Assembly: GCF_000425165.1 (NCBI RefSeq)
Contig: NZ_KE384324.1
Location: 80,924 to 144,923 of the forward strand
DNA from: Photobacterium halotolerans DSM 18316
GTDB lineage: Bacteria > Pseudomonadota > Gammaproteobacteria > Enterobacterales > Vibrionaceae
Direction: 5' to 3'
Length of the DNA: 64,000 nucleotides
Under the pieces are notes generated by a model that was given only the letters and a program-made list of their open reading frames with translations, had not been told where the DNA came from and did no database searches. Numbering within the stretch: the stretch's first letter is position 1; every line of letters begins with the position of its first letter. Shown here in pieces: positions 50,636 to 64,000 of this stretch. The position numbers and the translations under genes are program-made.

Positions 50636-51121
50636 ATGCTTAGTAAATTCGAACAAGTGCAAAAACAATGGGGTGGCAACAATGATGTCATCGATCACTG
50701 GCTGATGTCGAGGCAACAGCTGCTGATAGATTACTGCAAATTAGCAGGCTTACCTCCCTTTGAAAATAAATCCCGGCAACTTCCCACTTCATCGCAGCTC
50801 CAACTCTTCAGCCAGCAACTGGTTGATTACATCTCCGAAGGTCACTTTAAAATTTATGACAAGGTGATGGCAAGATGGCAGGCGACCGGATATTCCCCGA
50901 CCACAGAAATCTCACAGCTCTACAACAAAATTACGGATACCACAGATCCCTTGCTGAATTTTGCAGACCGCTATTGTGAGATCACAGACGACAGTGATGA
51001 TTGGGATAATTTTGATAACGACCTGTCTCTGGTGGGTGAGCAAATCGAATTGAGGTTTGAGCTGGAAGATGATCTGATTGAACTGATCAGTGAGAGCTTA
51101 GCCGTTCCACCCGGCGCTTAA
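50636..51121 (+). CDS. rsd: Regulator of sigma D (anti-sigma-70 factor)
   Basis: 161 residues, all-helical, starting MLSKFEQVQKQWGGNNDVIDHWL, with LLIDYCKLAGLPP and FSQQLVDYISEGHFKIYDKV. Rsd/AlgQ proteins bind sigma-70 region 4 and favour alternative sigma factors in stationary phase. GAGG upstream supports the start at 50636. nudC-rsd-hemE adjacency is typical. Confidence 0.92.
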   Translation: MLSKFEQVQKQWGGNNDVIDHWLMSRQQLLIDYCKLAGLPPFENKSRQLPTSSQLQLFSQQLVDYISEGHFKIYDKVMARWQATGYSPTTEISQLYNKITDTTDPLLNFADRYCEITDDSDDWDNFDNDLSLVGEQIELRFELEDDLIELISESLAVPPGA

Positions 51122-51273
51122 TCACAGCAAGTCATACGTTGTGCAATCAAAAACGGGCAATCAGAATCCCTGATTGCTGTATGCGTCTTTGTCTGTTTAA
51201 CATCGGCCAAGGCCAAAAATATTCAAGCATCTGAAAACAATTACTGACTGAACAACCACAAATTATTGATTAA

Positions 51274-51309
51274 TAAGAAAAACAAAAGGCACCCCTGAGG
51301 GTGCCTTTT
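51274..51309 (-). terminator. Terminator of the rpoB-rpoC operon
   Basis: On the minus strand AAAAGGCACCC pairs with GGGTGCCTTTT around TCAG, followed by GTTTTTCTT. It also faces rsd and may stop it as well. Confidence 0.9.
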
Positions 51310-51342
51310 TCAGTTTTCGGTCACATAAGAACCAGACAGATC

Positions 51343-55560
<4,218 letters not shown>

Positions 55561-55589
55561 ATTCGGCTCCTGTGAGGAGTTGACCCATA

Positions 55590-55613
55590 AAGGCGCCGTG
55601 GCGGCGGCGCCTT
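55590..55613 (-). other. Hairpin between rpoB and rpoC
   Basis: AAGGCGCC and GGCGCCTT pair around eight bases. No T run follows. It lies about 30 bases before the rpoC start and probably serves mRNA processing or stability. Confidence 0.5.
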
Positions 55614-55654
55614 CATATTGATACCGGATTCAAGTAGTACTGACAGTGTCAGGC

Positions 55655-58600
55655 TTACTCGTCTTCCAGCTCGATGTTGATACCCAACGAGCGGATCTCT
55701 TTCAACAGTACGTTGAAGGATTCCGGCATACCTGGTTCCATACGGTGATCGCCATCGACGATGTTTTTATACATCTTCGTACGGCCATTCACGTCATCCG
55801 ATTTCACTGTCAGCATTTCCTGCAGCGTATAGGCGGCACCATAAGCTTCCAGTGCCCACACTTCCATCTCACCGAAGCGCTGACCACCGAACTGAGCTTT
55901 ACCGCCCAATGGCTGCTGAGTTACCAGACTGTACGAACCGGTAGAACGGGCGTGCATCTTGTCGTCGACCAGGTGGTTCAGTTTCAGCATGTACATGTAA
56001 CCAACAGTTACAGGACGCTCAAACTGCTCACCGGTACGGCCATCAAACAAATTCAGCTGACCCGATTCTGGCAAGTCTGCCAGTTTCAACAGCTCTTTGA
56101 TTGAAGGCTCAGGCGCACCGTCAAAGACAGGCGTCGCGATCGGCAGACCTGCACGCAGGTTCTCAATCAGGGTACGAACTTCATCATCAGACATAGATGC
56201 AATATCAACATTCTGACGGGTATCGCCCAGATCATAGACCTTCTGCAGGAATTCGCGGAACTTGTGCAGTTCCTGCTGCTCTTTCAGCATCTGATTGATC
56301 TTGTCGCCGATACCTTTTGCTGCCAGACCCATGTGCGTTTCCAGGATCTGACCGATGTTCATACGCGAAGGTACACCCAGTGGGTTCAGTACGATGTCGA
56401 CTGTCTGACCTTTCTCATCGTAAGGCATGTCTTCAACCGGACAAATCTTCGAGATAACACCCTTGTTACCGTGACGGCCGGCCATCTTATCACCAGGTTG
56501 AATACGGCGTTTAACGGCCAGATAGACCTTAACGATCTTCAGGACGCCAGGGGCCAGGTCATCACCTTGGGTGATCTTACGACGCTTGGTTTCGAACTTC
56601 TTATCGAACTCAGATTTCAGCTCGTCGTACTGCTCAGCCAGCTGCTCCAACTGGTTTTGCAGTGACTCGTCATCCAGAGTCTGAGAGAACAGCTTCTCAC
56701 GGTCCATGGAAGACACACGCGCGTCATCATAACCGGCAGACAGCAGCAGAGTACGGACACGAGCCAGCAAACCACCTTCCAGGATCTGGAATTCTTCGGT
56801 GATGTCTTTCTTCGCTTCTTTCAGCTGCATCTCTTCAATTTCGAGTGCACGCTTGTCCTTCTCTACGCCATCGCGCGTGAAGACCTGAACGTCGATGATG
56901 GTACCAGACACAGAGTTAGGTACACGCAGCGACGAATCTTTCACGTCAGACGCTTTTTCACCGAAGATGGCACGCAGCAGTTTCTCTTCCGGTGTCAGCT
57001 GAGTCTCACCCTTAGGCGTGACTTTACCAACCAGAATGTCGCCACCCTTCACTTCCGCACCGATGTAAACGATGCCGGACTCGTCCAGCTTGGACAGGGC
57101 TGCTTCACCCACGTTCGGGATGTCTGCTGTGATTTCTTCCGCACCCAGCTTAGTATCACGTGCCACACAGGACAGTTCCTGGATGTGGATAGTGGTCAGG
57201 CGATCTTCCTGAACCACACGCTCAGAGACCAAGATGGAGTCTTCGAAGTTGTAGCCGTTCCAAGGCATGAACGCGATACGCATGTTCTGGCCAAGAGCCA
57301 GCTCACCCAGGTCTGTAGACGGACCATCAGCCAGCACGTCACCACGTGCTACAGGCTCACCCGGCATCACAGTTGGACGCTGGTTGATACAGGTGTTCTG
57401 GTTAGAACGGGTGTACTTGGTCAGGTTGTAGATGTCGATACCCGCTTCGCCCGGTACCAGCTCGTCTTCGTTCACTTTGATCACGATACGAGACGCATCT
57501 ACCGACTGAACCATACCGCCGCGTTTAGCCACCGATGTAACACCGGAGTCTACCGCTACCGCACGCTCAATGCCTGTACCTACCAGCGGCTTATCAGCAC
57601 GCAGAGTCGGTACGGCCTGACGTTGCATGTTCGCACCCATAAGGGCACGGTTAGCATCATCGTGCTCCAGGAACGGGATCAGGGACGCTGCCACAGATAC
57701 CACCTGGTTGGTTGCAACGTCCATGTACTGAACGTGGTCACGTGGGTGAAGACCAGATTCACCTTTGTGACGGGCAGTGATCAGCTCATCGGTGAAGCTA
57801 CCGTCTTCTTCAAGAGCGGCGTTCGCCTGAGCGATAACAAACTGACCTTCTTCAATCGCTGACAAATAATCAATCTGATCGGTAACCTCACCATCAACCA
57901 CTTTGCGGTATGGGGTTTCCAGGAAACCGTACGGGTTACAACGCGCAAATACAGACAGCGAGTTGATCAGACCGATGTTCGGACCTTCAGGGGTCTCGAT
58001 AGGACACAGACGACCGTAGTGCGTGGCGTGAACATCTCGAACTTCAAAGCCTGCACGCTCACGCGTCAGACCGCCTGGACCCAGGGCAGAAATACGACGC
58101 TTGTGCGTCACTTCTGACAGCGGGTTGTTCTGATCCATAAACTGAGACAGCTGAGAAGAGCCAAAGAACTCTTTCACTGCGGCAGAGATAGGCTTGGCGT
58201 TGATCAGATCCTGTGGCATCACAGCATCCAGATCACCCAGACTCAGACGTTCTTTAACTGCACGCTCAACACGTACCAGACCAACACGGAACTGGTTTTC
58301 AGCCATTTCGCCAACACTACGGATACGGCGGTTACCCAGGTGGTCGATATCATCCACTTCACCTTTACCGTTACGAATGTCGATCAGCTTACGCATCACG
58401 TCGATGATATCGTCGTGATCCAGCGTGCCAGGGCCAGTGGTTTCTTCACGAACCAGAGAGCTGTTGAACTTCATGCGGCCAACCGCAGACAGATCATAGC
58501 GATCTTCAGAGAAGAACAGGCTTTCAAACAGCTGCTCTGCCGCTTCACGCGTTGGTGGCTCACCAGGGCGCATCATGCGGTAAATTTCAACCAGCGCGCT

Positions 58601-59680
58601 CAGACGATCTGTTGTACTGTCGATACGCAGGGTATCAGACATGTACGGACCGTAATCCAGGTCGTTGGTAAACAGCACTTCGATGGCTTTGTGGCCAGCC
58701 TGAGACAGCTTCGCCAGAATTTCCAGGCTCAGCTCTTGGTTCGCTTCAACAATCAGCTCACCCGTGTCTTCATTTACGTAATCACGTGCCGACACTTTGC
58801 CCACGATGTACTCAACCGGTACTTCAATGTGGTCAACATTGTCTTTCTGCAGCTGACGGATATGGCGCGCTGTAATACGGCGGCCTTTCTCAACGTACAC
58901 AGTACCGTTCGCTTCGATATCAAAGCTCGCGGTTTCACCGCGCAGACGGTCCGGCACCAGTTCCATGACCAGAGACTTGCCTTGCACTTCGAAATTGATT
59001 TTTTCAAAGAACAGGTCAAGAATTTGTTCAGTGGTATAGTTCAGCGCACGCAGAATGATAGACGCAGGCAACTTACGACGACGGTCGATACGAACGTAGA
59101 CGTTATCCTTTGGATCAAATTCGAAATCCAACCATGAACCACGGTAAGGAATGATGCGTGCGTTATAAAGCACTTTACCTGAGGAGTGGGTTTTACCCTT
59201 ATCGCTGTCGAAAAAGACGCCCGGGCTACGGTGCAGCTGGGATACGATAACCCTCTCGGTACCGTTAATAACGAATGTACCGTTATCTGTCATGAGCGGA
59301 ATTTCGCCCATGTAAACTTCTTGTTCTTTAATGTCTTTGACTGTGCCAGCTGGTGCGTCCTTGTCATACATAACAAGACGTAATTTCACGCGCAACGGCG
59401 CGGAATATGTCACACCACGAATCTGACATTCTTTGACATCGAACACCGGCTCACCGAGACGATAGCTAACGTATTGCAGCTCGGAATTGCCGTTATAGCT
59501 CTGAATTGGGAATACAGAACGAAAGGCAGCTTCTAGACCGTAATGCCCTTCCGGATCCTGCTCGATGAACTTATCAAAAGACTCAAGCTGGATCGACAGC
59601 AAGTAAGGTACATCCAATACTTGAGGACGCTTACCAAAATCCTTACGGATACGCTTTTTCTCGGTATAAGAGTAAACCAT
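55655..59680 (-). CDS. rpoB: RNA polymerase subunit beta
   Basis: 1341 residues, one fewer than E. coli. The rifampicin-binding cluster [20 protein letters not shown] is wild-type in appearance. Other hallmarks are [15 protein letters not shown] and the C-terminal [19 protein letters not shown]. It precedes rpoC by 94 bases. Confidence 0.99.
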   Translation of the reverse strand: MVYSYTEKKRIRKDFGKRPQVLDVPYLLSIQLESFDKFIEQDPEGHYGLEAAFRSVFPIQSYNGNSELQYVSYRLGEPVFDVKECQIRGVTYSAPLRVKLRLVMYDKDAPAGTVKDIKEQEVYMGEIPLMTDNGTFVINGTERVIVSQLHRSPGVFFDSDKGKTHSSGKVLYNARIIPYRGSWLDFEFDPKDNVYVRIDRRRKLPASIILRALNYTTEQILDLFFEKINFEVQGKSLVMELVPDRLRGETASFDIEANGTVYVEKGRRITARHIRQLQKDNVDHIEVPVEYIVGKVSARDYVNEDTGELIVEANQELSLEILAKLSQAGHKAIEVLFTNDLDYGPYMSDTLRIDSTTDRLSALVEIYRMMRPGEPPTREAAEQLFESLFFSEDRYDLSAVGRMKFNSSLVREETTGPGTLDHDDIIDVMRKLIDIRNGKGEVDDIDHLGNRRIRSVGEMAENQFRVGLVRVERAVKERLSLGDLDAVMPQDLINAKPISAAVKEFFGSSQLSQFMDQNNPLSEVTHKRRISALGPGGLTRERAGFEVRDVHATHYGRLCPIETPEGPNIGLINSLSVFARCNPYGFLETPYRKVVDGEVTDQIDYLSAIEEGQFVIAQANAALEEDGSFTDELITARHKGESGLHPRDHVQYMDVATNQVVSVAASLIPFLEHDDANRALMGANMQRQAVPTLRADKPLVGTGIERAVAVDSGVTSVAKRGGMVQSVDASRIVIKVNEDELVPGEAGIDIYNLTKYTRSNQNTCINQRPTVMPGEPVARGDVLADGPSTDLGELALGQNMRIAFMPWNGYNFEDSILVSERVVQEDRLTTIHIQELSCVARDTKLGAEEITADIPNVGEAALSKLDESGIVYIGAEVKGGDILVGKVTPKGETQLTPEEKLLRAIFGEKASDVKDSSLRVPNSVSGTIIDVQVFTRDGVEKDKRALEIEEMQLKEAKKDITEEFQILEGGLLARVRTLLLSAGYDDARVSSMDREKLFSQTLDDESLQNQLEQLAEQYDELKSEFDKKFETKRRKITQGDDLAPGVLKIVKVYLAVKRRIQPGDKMAGRHGNKGVISKICPVEDMPYDEKGQTVDIVLNPLGVPSRMNIGQILETHMGLAAKGIGDKINQMLKEQQELHKFREFLQKVYDLGDTRQNVDIASMSDDEVRTLIENLRAGLPIATPVFDGAPEPSIKELLKLADLPESGQLNLFDGRTGEQFERPVTVGYMYMLKLNHLVDDKMHARSTGSYSLVTQQPLGGKAQFGGQRFGEMEVWALEAYGAAYTLQEMLTVKSDDVNGRTKMYKNIVDGDHRMEPGMPESFNVLLKEIRSLGINIELEDE

Positions 59681-59837
59681 AGGTTCCTCAGATCGCTGAT
59701 AAGTGATCCAAACTACCTCTAGTAAGAGGCAGTGACTAATAACATTGTTTGTAGCAGGAACAGCACTGAAGTACAGGCTGTGATTTGCACGGGAAGCGGT
59801 TGCAAAACAATGTGAAAAACACCACTACCCTACAGCG

Positions 59838-59870
59838 CAAAAGGGCCGGTGGCTTTTTAGCCACCAGCCC
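59838..59870 (-). terminator. Attenuator between rplL and rpoB
   Basis: On the minus strand GGGCTGGTGGCT pairs with AGCCACCGGCCC around four bases, then TTTTGCGC. In E. coli a partial terminator here cuts transcription into rpoBC relative to rplJL, and the position is the same. Confidence 0.85.
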
Positions 59871-59902
59871 ATAGCCATAAAGGCTAAGAAATTAAGTAAT
59901 AA

Positions 59903-60268
59903 TTACTTGATTTCAACAGATGCACCAGCTTCTTCCAGCTGAGCTTTCAGAGCTTCAGCTTCAGCTTTCTCAACACCTTCTTTCAGAGGTGCTGGAGCGC
60001 CGTCAACCAGAGCTTTAGCTTCTTTCAGGCCCAGACCAGTTGCGCCACGTACTGCTTTGATTACAGCAACTTTGTTACCGCCAGCAGCAGTCAGGATTAC
60101 GTCGAATTCAGTTTGCTCTTCAGCAACTGCTTCAGCAGCACCGCCAGCAACTACTGCAGCAGCAGCAGTAACACCGAACTTCTCTTCCATTGCTTCGATC
60201 AGTTCAACAACTTGCATTACAGACATTTCTGCAACTGCGTCTAGGATTTGCTCGTTAGTGATAGACAT
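59903..60268 (-). CDS. rplL: Ribosomal protein L7/L12
   Basis: 121 residues. The N-terminal dimerisation part contains [26 protein letters not shown]. An Ala-rich hinge follows, then the factor-binding domain [24 protein letters not shown]. Part of the ribosomal stalk with L10. Confidence 0.99.
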   Translation of the reverse strand: MSITNEQILDAVAEMSVMQVVELIEAMEEKFGVTAAAAVVAGGAAEAVAEEQTEFDVILTAAGGNKVAVIKAVRGATGLGLKEAKALVDGAPAPLKEGVEKAEAEALKAQLEEAGASVEIK

Positions 60269-60329
60269 AACAATTCTCTTTTAAAGTCAACAATTAGTTT
60301 AAATAGCAACCAATAAAAAGCCAAACTTA

Positions 60330-60818
60330 TTAAGCGGCTTCTTTCTGATCGCGAATAGCTGCAATAGTACGAACCAGCTTGCCAGCAGAAGCTTCTTTCA
60401 TGCACATCATCAGACGTGCGATAGCTTCGTCGTAAGTTGGCAGTTTCGCCAGAACATCTGCATCAGTCAGTACGCCTTCGAATGCAGCAGCTTTGATCTC
60501 GAAATTTTTGTTCTCTTTAGCAAAGTCTTTGAAAAGACGTGCTGCGGCACCTGGGTGCTCGGTAGAGAAAGCCAGCAGAGTAGGACCTACGAAAGTGTCA
60601 GCAAGACACTCGTAGTTAGTACCTACTACTGCACGACGAGCCAGAGTATTACGAACAACACGTACGTAAACACCCGCTTCACGCGCTTGTTTACGCAGAG
60701 TCGTCATAGCACCCACGGCTACGCCACGAGAGTCAGCAACAACTGCAGACAGGGCACCACTGGCAGCTTCGTTGACTTCAGCAACAATTGCCTTTTTGTC
60801 TTGAAGGTTTAAAGCCAT
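60330..60818 (-). CDS. rplJ: Ribosomal protein L10
   Basis: 162 residues starting [20 protein letters not shown], with [14 protein letters not shown] and the C-terminal helix that binds L7/L12. With L7/L12 it represses its own operon by binding the leader. AGGAG eight bases upstream fixes the start at 60818. Confidence 0.98.
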   Translation of the reverse strand: MALNLQDKKAIVAEVNEAASGALSAVVADSRGVAVGAMTTLRKQAREAGVYVRVVRNTLARRAVVGTNYECLADTFVGPTLLAFSTEHPGAAARLFKDFAKENKNFEIKAAAFEGVLTDADVLAKLPTYDEAIARLMMCMKEASAGKLVRTIAAIRDQKEAA

Positions 60819-60879
60819 TGGATTTGCTCCTGGATTGTGTTTACCCACTCACTGCAAAATTGCAGGAGAGTTTGTACGG

Positions 60880-60990
60880 CGCAGATCCAAGAAAGACAGT
60901 ATATCAATCATGTTCCTGGCACCGTCTACGTAGGCTGAATTATTAAGTTCAGAGAACACCTACGGTCTGGGACGAAGATCCCGGCAGAAT
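60880..60990 (-). ncRNA. L10 leader (autoregulatory mRNA structure)
   Basis: The minus strand carries TCGTCCCAGACCGTAGGTGT and, 30 bases on, CCTACGTAGACGGTG, which match the conserved stem of the E. coli rplJ leader where L10-L7/L12 binds. It is 60 to 170 bases before rplJ. The ends are approximate. Confidence 0.8.
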
Positions 60991-61026
60991 ACTGCCCAGA
61001 TCTTAGCCATTAATTCGAAACGCAGG

Positions 61027-61054
61027 ATTATACATAATCCCAGCGATTCTGCAA
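61027..61054 (-). promoter_or_regulatory. Promoter of rplJL-rpoBC
   Basis: TTGCAG (61054-61049), a 16-base spacer and a perfect TATAAT (61032-61027) on the minus strand, just past the rplA stop. This corresponds to P(L10) of E. coli. Confidence 0.85.
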
Positions 61055-61057
61055 ATA

Positions 61058-62192
<1,135 letters not shown>

Positions 62193-62267
62193 TGCTTAAT
62201 TACCTTAATTTGGGTTCAAACGTCTGCTTTTGGCAAACAGACTCCCCGTCTAACGAAAGGGCGCGAA

Positions 62268-62296
62268 ATTATAGTGTAATTCCACGCCCTTGACAA
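62268..62296 (-). promoter_or_regulatory. Promoter of rplK-rplA
   Basis: TTGTCA (62296-62291), a 17-base spacer and TATAAT (62273-62268) on the minus strand, followed by GC-rich bases. This corresponds to P(L11) of E. coli. Confidence 0.9.
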
Positions 62297-62317
62297 TATG
62301 ACTTGATTACTTATTGA

Positions 62318-62863
62318 TCAGTTTTTCTCAACCTGACCAAACTCCAGTTCAACCGGAGTTGCACGGCCGAAGATAGAGACCGAGACTTTCACACGGCTCT
62401 TGTCGTAATCGACTTCTTCAACCACACCGTTAAAGTCAGCAAACGGACCATCCGTCACGCGAACCACTTCACCCGGCTCAAACACAGTTTTGTGCACAGG
62501 CGATTCACTCGCCTGCTGCAGACGATTAAGAATTGCAGCGGCTTCTTTGTCTGAAATTGGCGCCGGGCGGTCAGATGTTCCGCCAATGAACCCCATCACA
62601 CGAGGAATACTACGTACCAGATGCCAGGTTTCATCATTCATCACCATCTGTACGAGAACGTAACCAGGGAAGAACTTACGCTCGCTTTTGCGGCGCTGGC
62701 CAGCACGCATTTCCACCACTTCTTCTGTCGGTACCAATACCTCGTCGAAGTAGTCTTCCATGCCATGCATCTTGATATGTTCACGTAGTGACTGTGCAAC
62801 ACGCCCTTCAAAACCAGAGAAGGCCTGCACAACATACCATCGTTTTTTTGGAGCTTCGCTCAT
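62318..62863 (-). CDS. nusG: Transcription elongation and antitermination factor NusG
   Basis: 181 residues: [32 protein letters not shown] and the C-terminal KOW domain ([19 protein letters not shown]). It links RNA polymerase with Rho or ribosomal S10. It starts 12 bases after secE. Confidence 0.99.
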   Translation of the reverse strand: MSEAPKKRWYVVQAFSGFEGRVAQSLREHIKMHGMEDYFDEVLVPTEEVVEMRAGQRRKSERKFFPGYVLVQMVMNDETWHLVRSIPRVMGFIGGTSDRPAPISDKEAAAILNRLQQASESPVHKTVFEPGEVVRVTDGPFADFNGVVEEVDYDKSRVKVSVSIFGRATPVELEFGQVEKN

Positions 62864-62875
62864 GAACTCTTACCT

Positions 62876-63253
62876 CTATACACCGGTAACCAGGCGGACC
62901 AAACGGACCATAATGCCGTCGATGCCCCACAGGGCTAACGCCATAATGACAGTGACAGCTAAAACGATAAAGGTTGTCTGCGTAGCTTCCTGACGAGTTG
63001 GCCACACTACCTTGCGGACTTCCATGCGCGATTCACGGGCAAAAGTGATCGCTGTTTTACCTTTTGCTGTTAGCGCTGCAACACCACCTGCAGCGGCAAC
63101 CAGGACCACTACAGCTGCGGCACGCAACGCTACAGATACATCACTGTACAGGTAATTACCAACCACCGCGGCTGCCAGCAGGGCAAATACAACAACCCAT
63201 TTCAGGCCATCCATGCTACTAGAGCTGCTTTGGTTTTCGGCATTCGCTTTCAT
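62876..63253 (-). CDS. secE: Preprotein translocase subunit SecE
   Basis: 125 residues with three membrane helices, the long form of gammaproteobacteria, and the conserved amphipathic [20 protein letters not shown] before the last helix. It clamps SecY in the Sec channel. A stem-loop (CCTCGC/GCGAGG) lies in the leader near 63293-63310. Confidence 0.97.
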   Translation of the reverse strand: MKANAENQSSSSSMDGLKWVVVFALLAAAVVGNYLYSDVSVALRAAAVVVLVAAAGGVAALTAKGKTAITFARESRMEVRKVVWPTRQEATQTTFIVLAVTVIMALALWGIDGIMVRLVRLVTGV

Positions 63254-63414
63254 ACAACCAACCTGTAACTTGTCTCAATATAGACGAAAATAACCTCGCA
63301 GGTAGCGAGGCTTCTAAGGATAAAGTGAATCCCTTTCGTAACGCTCTGTACACCTTAACGCATTTTTTACTCGGCACACTGACCAAAAAATACGCTAATC
63401 TGAGGCGGAGCGTA

Positions 63415-63444
63415 GAAAAAGGGCATCAAATGATGCCCTTTTTC
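63415..63444 (-). terminator. Terminator of tuf
   Basis: AAAAAGGGCATCA pairs with TGATGCCCTTTTT on the minus strand with a short loop. It begins 18 bases after the tuf stop. Confidence 0.92.
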
Positions 63445-63462
63445 GTGCCTTGTCGTCAAATA

Positions 63463-64000
63463 TTATTCAACGATCTTAGCAACAACACCAGCACCAACGG
63501 TACGGCCACCTTCACGGATTGCGAAGCGCAGACCTTCGTCCATTGCGATAGGTGCGATCAGAGTAACAACCATCTTGATGTTGTCACCTGGCATTACCAT
63601 CTCAACGCCTTCTGGCAGTTCGATAGTACCGGTCACGTCAGTTGTACGGAAGTAGAACTGTGGACGGTAGCCTTTGAAGAATGGAGTATGACGGCCGCCT
63701 TCATCTTTAGACAGAACGTATACTTCAGACTCGAAAGTCGTGTGTGGAGTGATTGAACCAGGCTTAGCCAGTACTTGACCACGCTCAACTTCGTCACGCT
63801 TAGTACCACGCAGCAGAACACCAACGTTCTCACCAGCACGGCCTTCGTCCAGAAGCTTACGGAACATCTCAACACCAGTACAAGTCGTAGTGATGGTGTC
63901 TTTGATACCTACGATAGCAACTTCGTCACCTACGCGAACGATACCTTGCTCAACACGACCAGTTACAACAGTACCACGGCCCTGGATTGAGAATACGTCT
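63463..64000 (-). CDS. tuf: Elongation factor Tu, C-terminal part (5' end outside the window)
   Basis: The reading frame is open to the right edge and covers the last 178 codons: [19 protein letters not shown] (start of domain 2) through the domain 3 motifs [19 protein letters not shown] and [17 protein letters not shown]-Tu brings aminoacyl-tRNA to the ribosome. Position before secE is the tufB place. No tRNA gene lies between it and secE. Confidence 0.98.
   Translation of the reverse strand, partial: DVFSIQGRGTVVTGRVEQGIVRVGDEVAIVGIKDTITTTCTGVEMFRKLLDEGRAGENVGVLLRGTKRDEVERGQVLAKPGSITPHTTFESEVYVLSKDEGGRHTPFFKGYRPQFYFRTTDVTGTIELPEGVEMVMPGDNIKMVVTLIAPIAMDEGLRFAIREGGRTVGAGVVAKIVE

Noticed and set aside
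63254..63462. Possible tRNA-Trp between tuf and secE
   Set aside because: Searched by eye because such a gene occurs here in some relatives; no cloverleaf or CCA end was found.

Overview
The window is a chromosomal segment of a gammaproteobacterium, most likely Vibrionaceae (a Photobacterium- or Vibrio-like genus; the genus is not resolved). The reasons are a CrbS/CrbR-type acetate-switch system beside acs, a VC_2705-type symporter pair, the mtlA-mtlD-mtlR operon with a candidate MtlS antisense RNA, and the classical tuf-secE-nusG-rplKAJL-rpoBC block. Coding density is high and most genes are core housekeeping genes.

Left edge (1-4.9 kb): an accessory, leftward operon of an HMG-CoA-synthase-like enzyme, a glutamine-dependent asparagine-synthase-like enzyme and the start of a flavin monooxygenase, running off the window. 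It looks like the end of a small biosynthetic cluster and is preceded by a very AT-rich non-coding tract. A secreted or lipid-anchored protein with three cysteine-paired repeats follows.

The most notable element (4.9-8.1 kb) is a complete 3.2-kb group II intron. It is inserted after the second base of the groEL stop codon (TA|A) and separates groEL from its own terminator. The first intron base turns the codon into TAG, so GroEL is made whether or not splicing occurs. Splicing would restore TAA and rejoin the terminator. The intron encodes a reverse transcriptase/maturase with an HNH nuclease and carries an additional small ORF of unknown function.

8-29 kb: groES-groEL, a MATE exporter, fxsA and dsbD, then an acetate and solute-uptake region: crbR, the K+/H+ antiporter cvrA, a DUF4212/sodium:solute symporter pair, the symporter-kinase hybrid crbS, an MFS carrier, a CBS/DUF294 protein, a DEDD exonuclease and acs.

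29-44 kb: aroQ-accB-accC, prmA, dusB-fis, the mannitol operon, ppnP, zntR and purH-purD (with a PurR box), then yjaH and hupA. 44-51 kb: a CNNM/CBS protein, yjaG, a 2-hydroxyacid dehydrogenase, a uracil-DNA-glycosylase-like protein, hemE, a 59-residue ORF, nudC and rsd. 51-64 kb, all leftward: rpoC, rpoB, rplL, rplJ, rplA, rplK, nusG, secE and the 3' part of tuf, with clear promoters for L11 and L10, an L10 leader and an attenuator before rpoB. I found no tRNA, rRNA, CRISPR array, insertion sequence or prophage.
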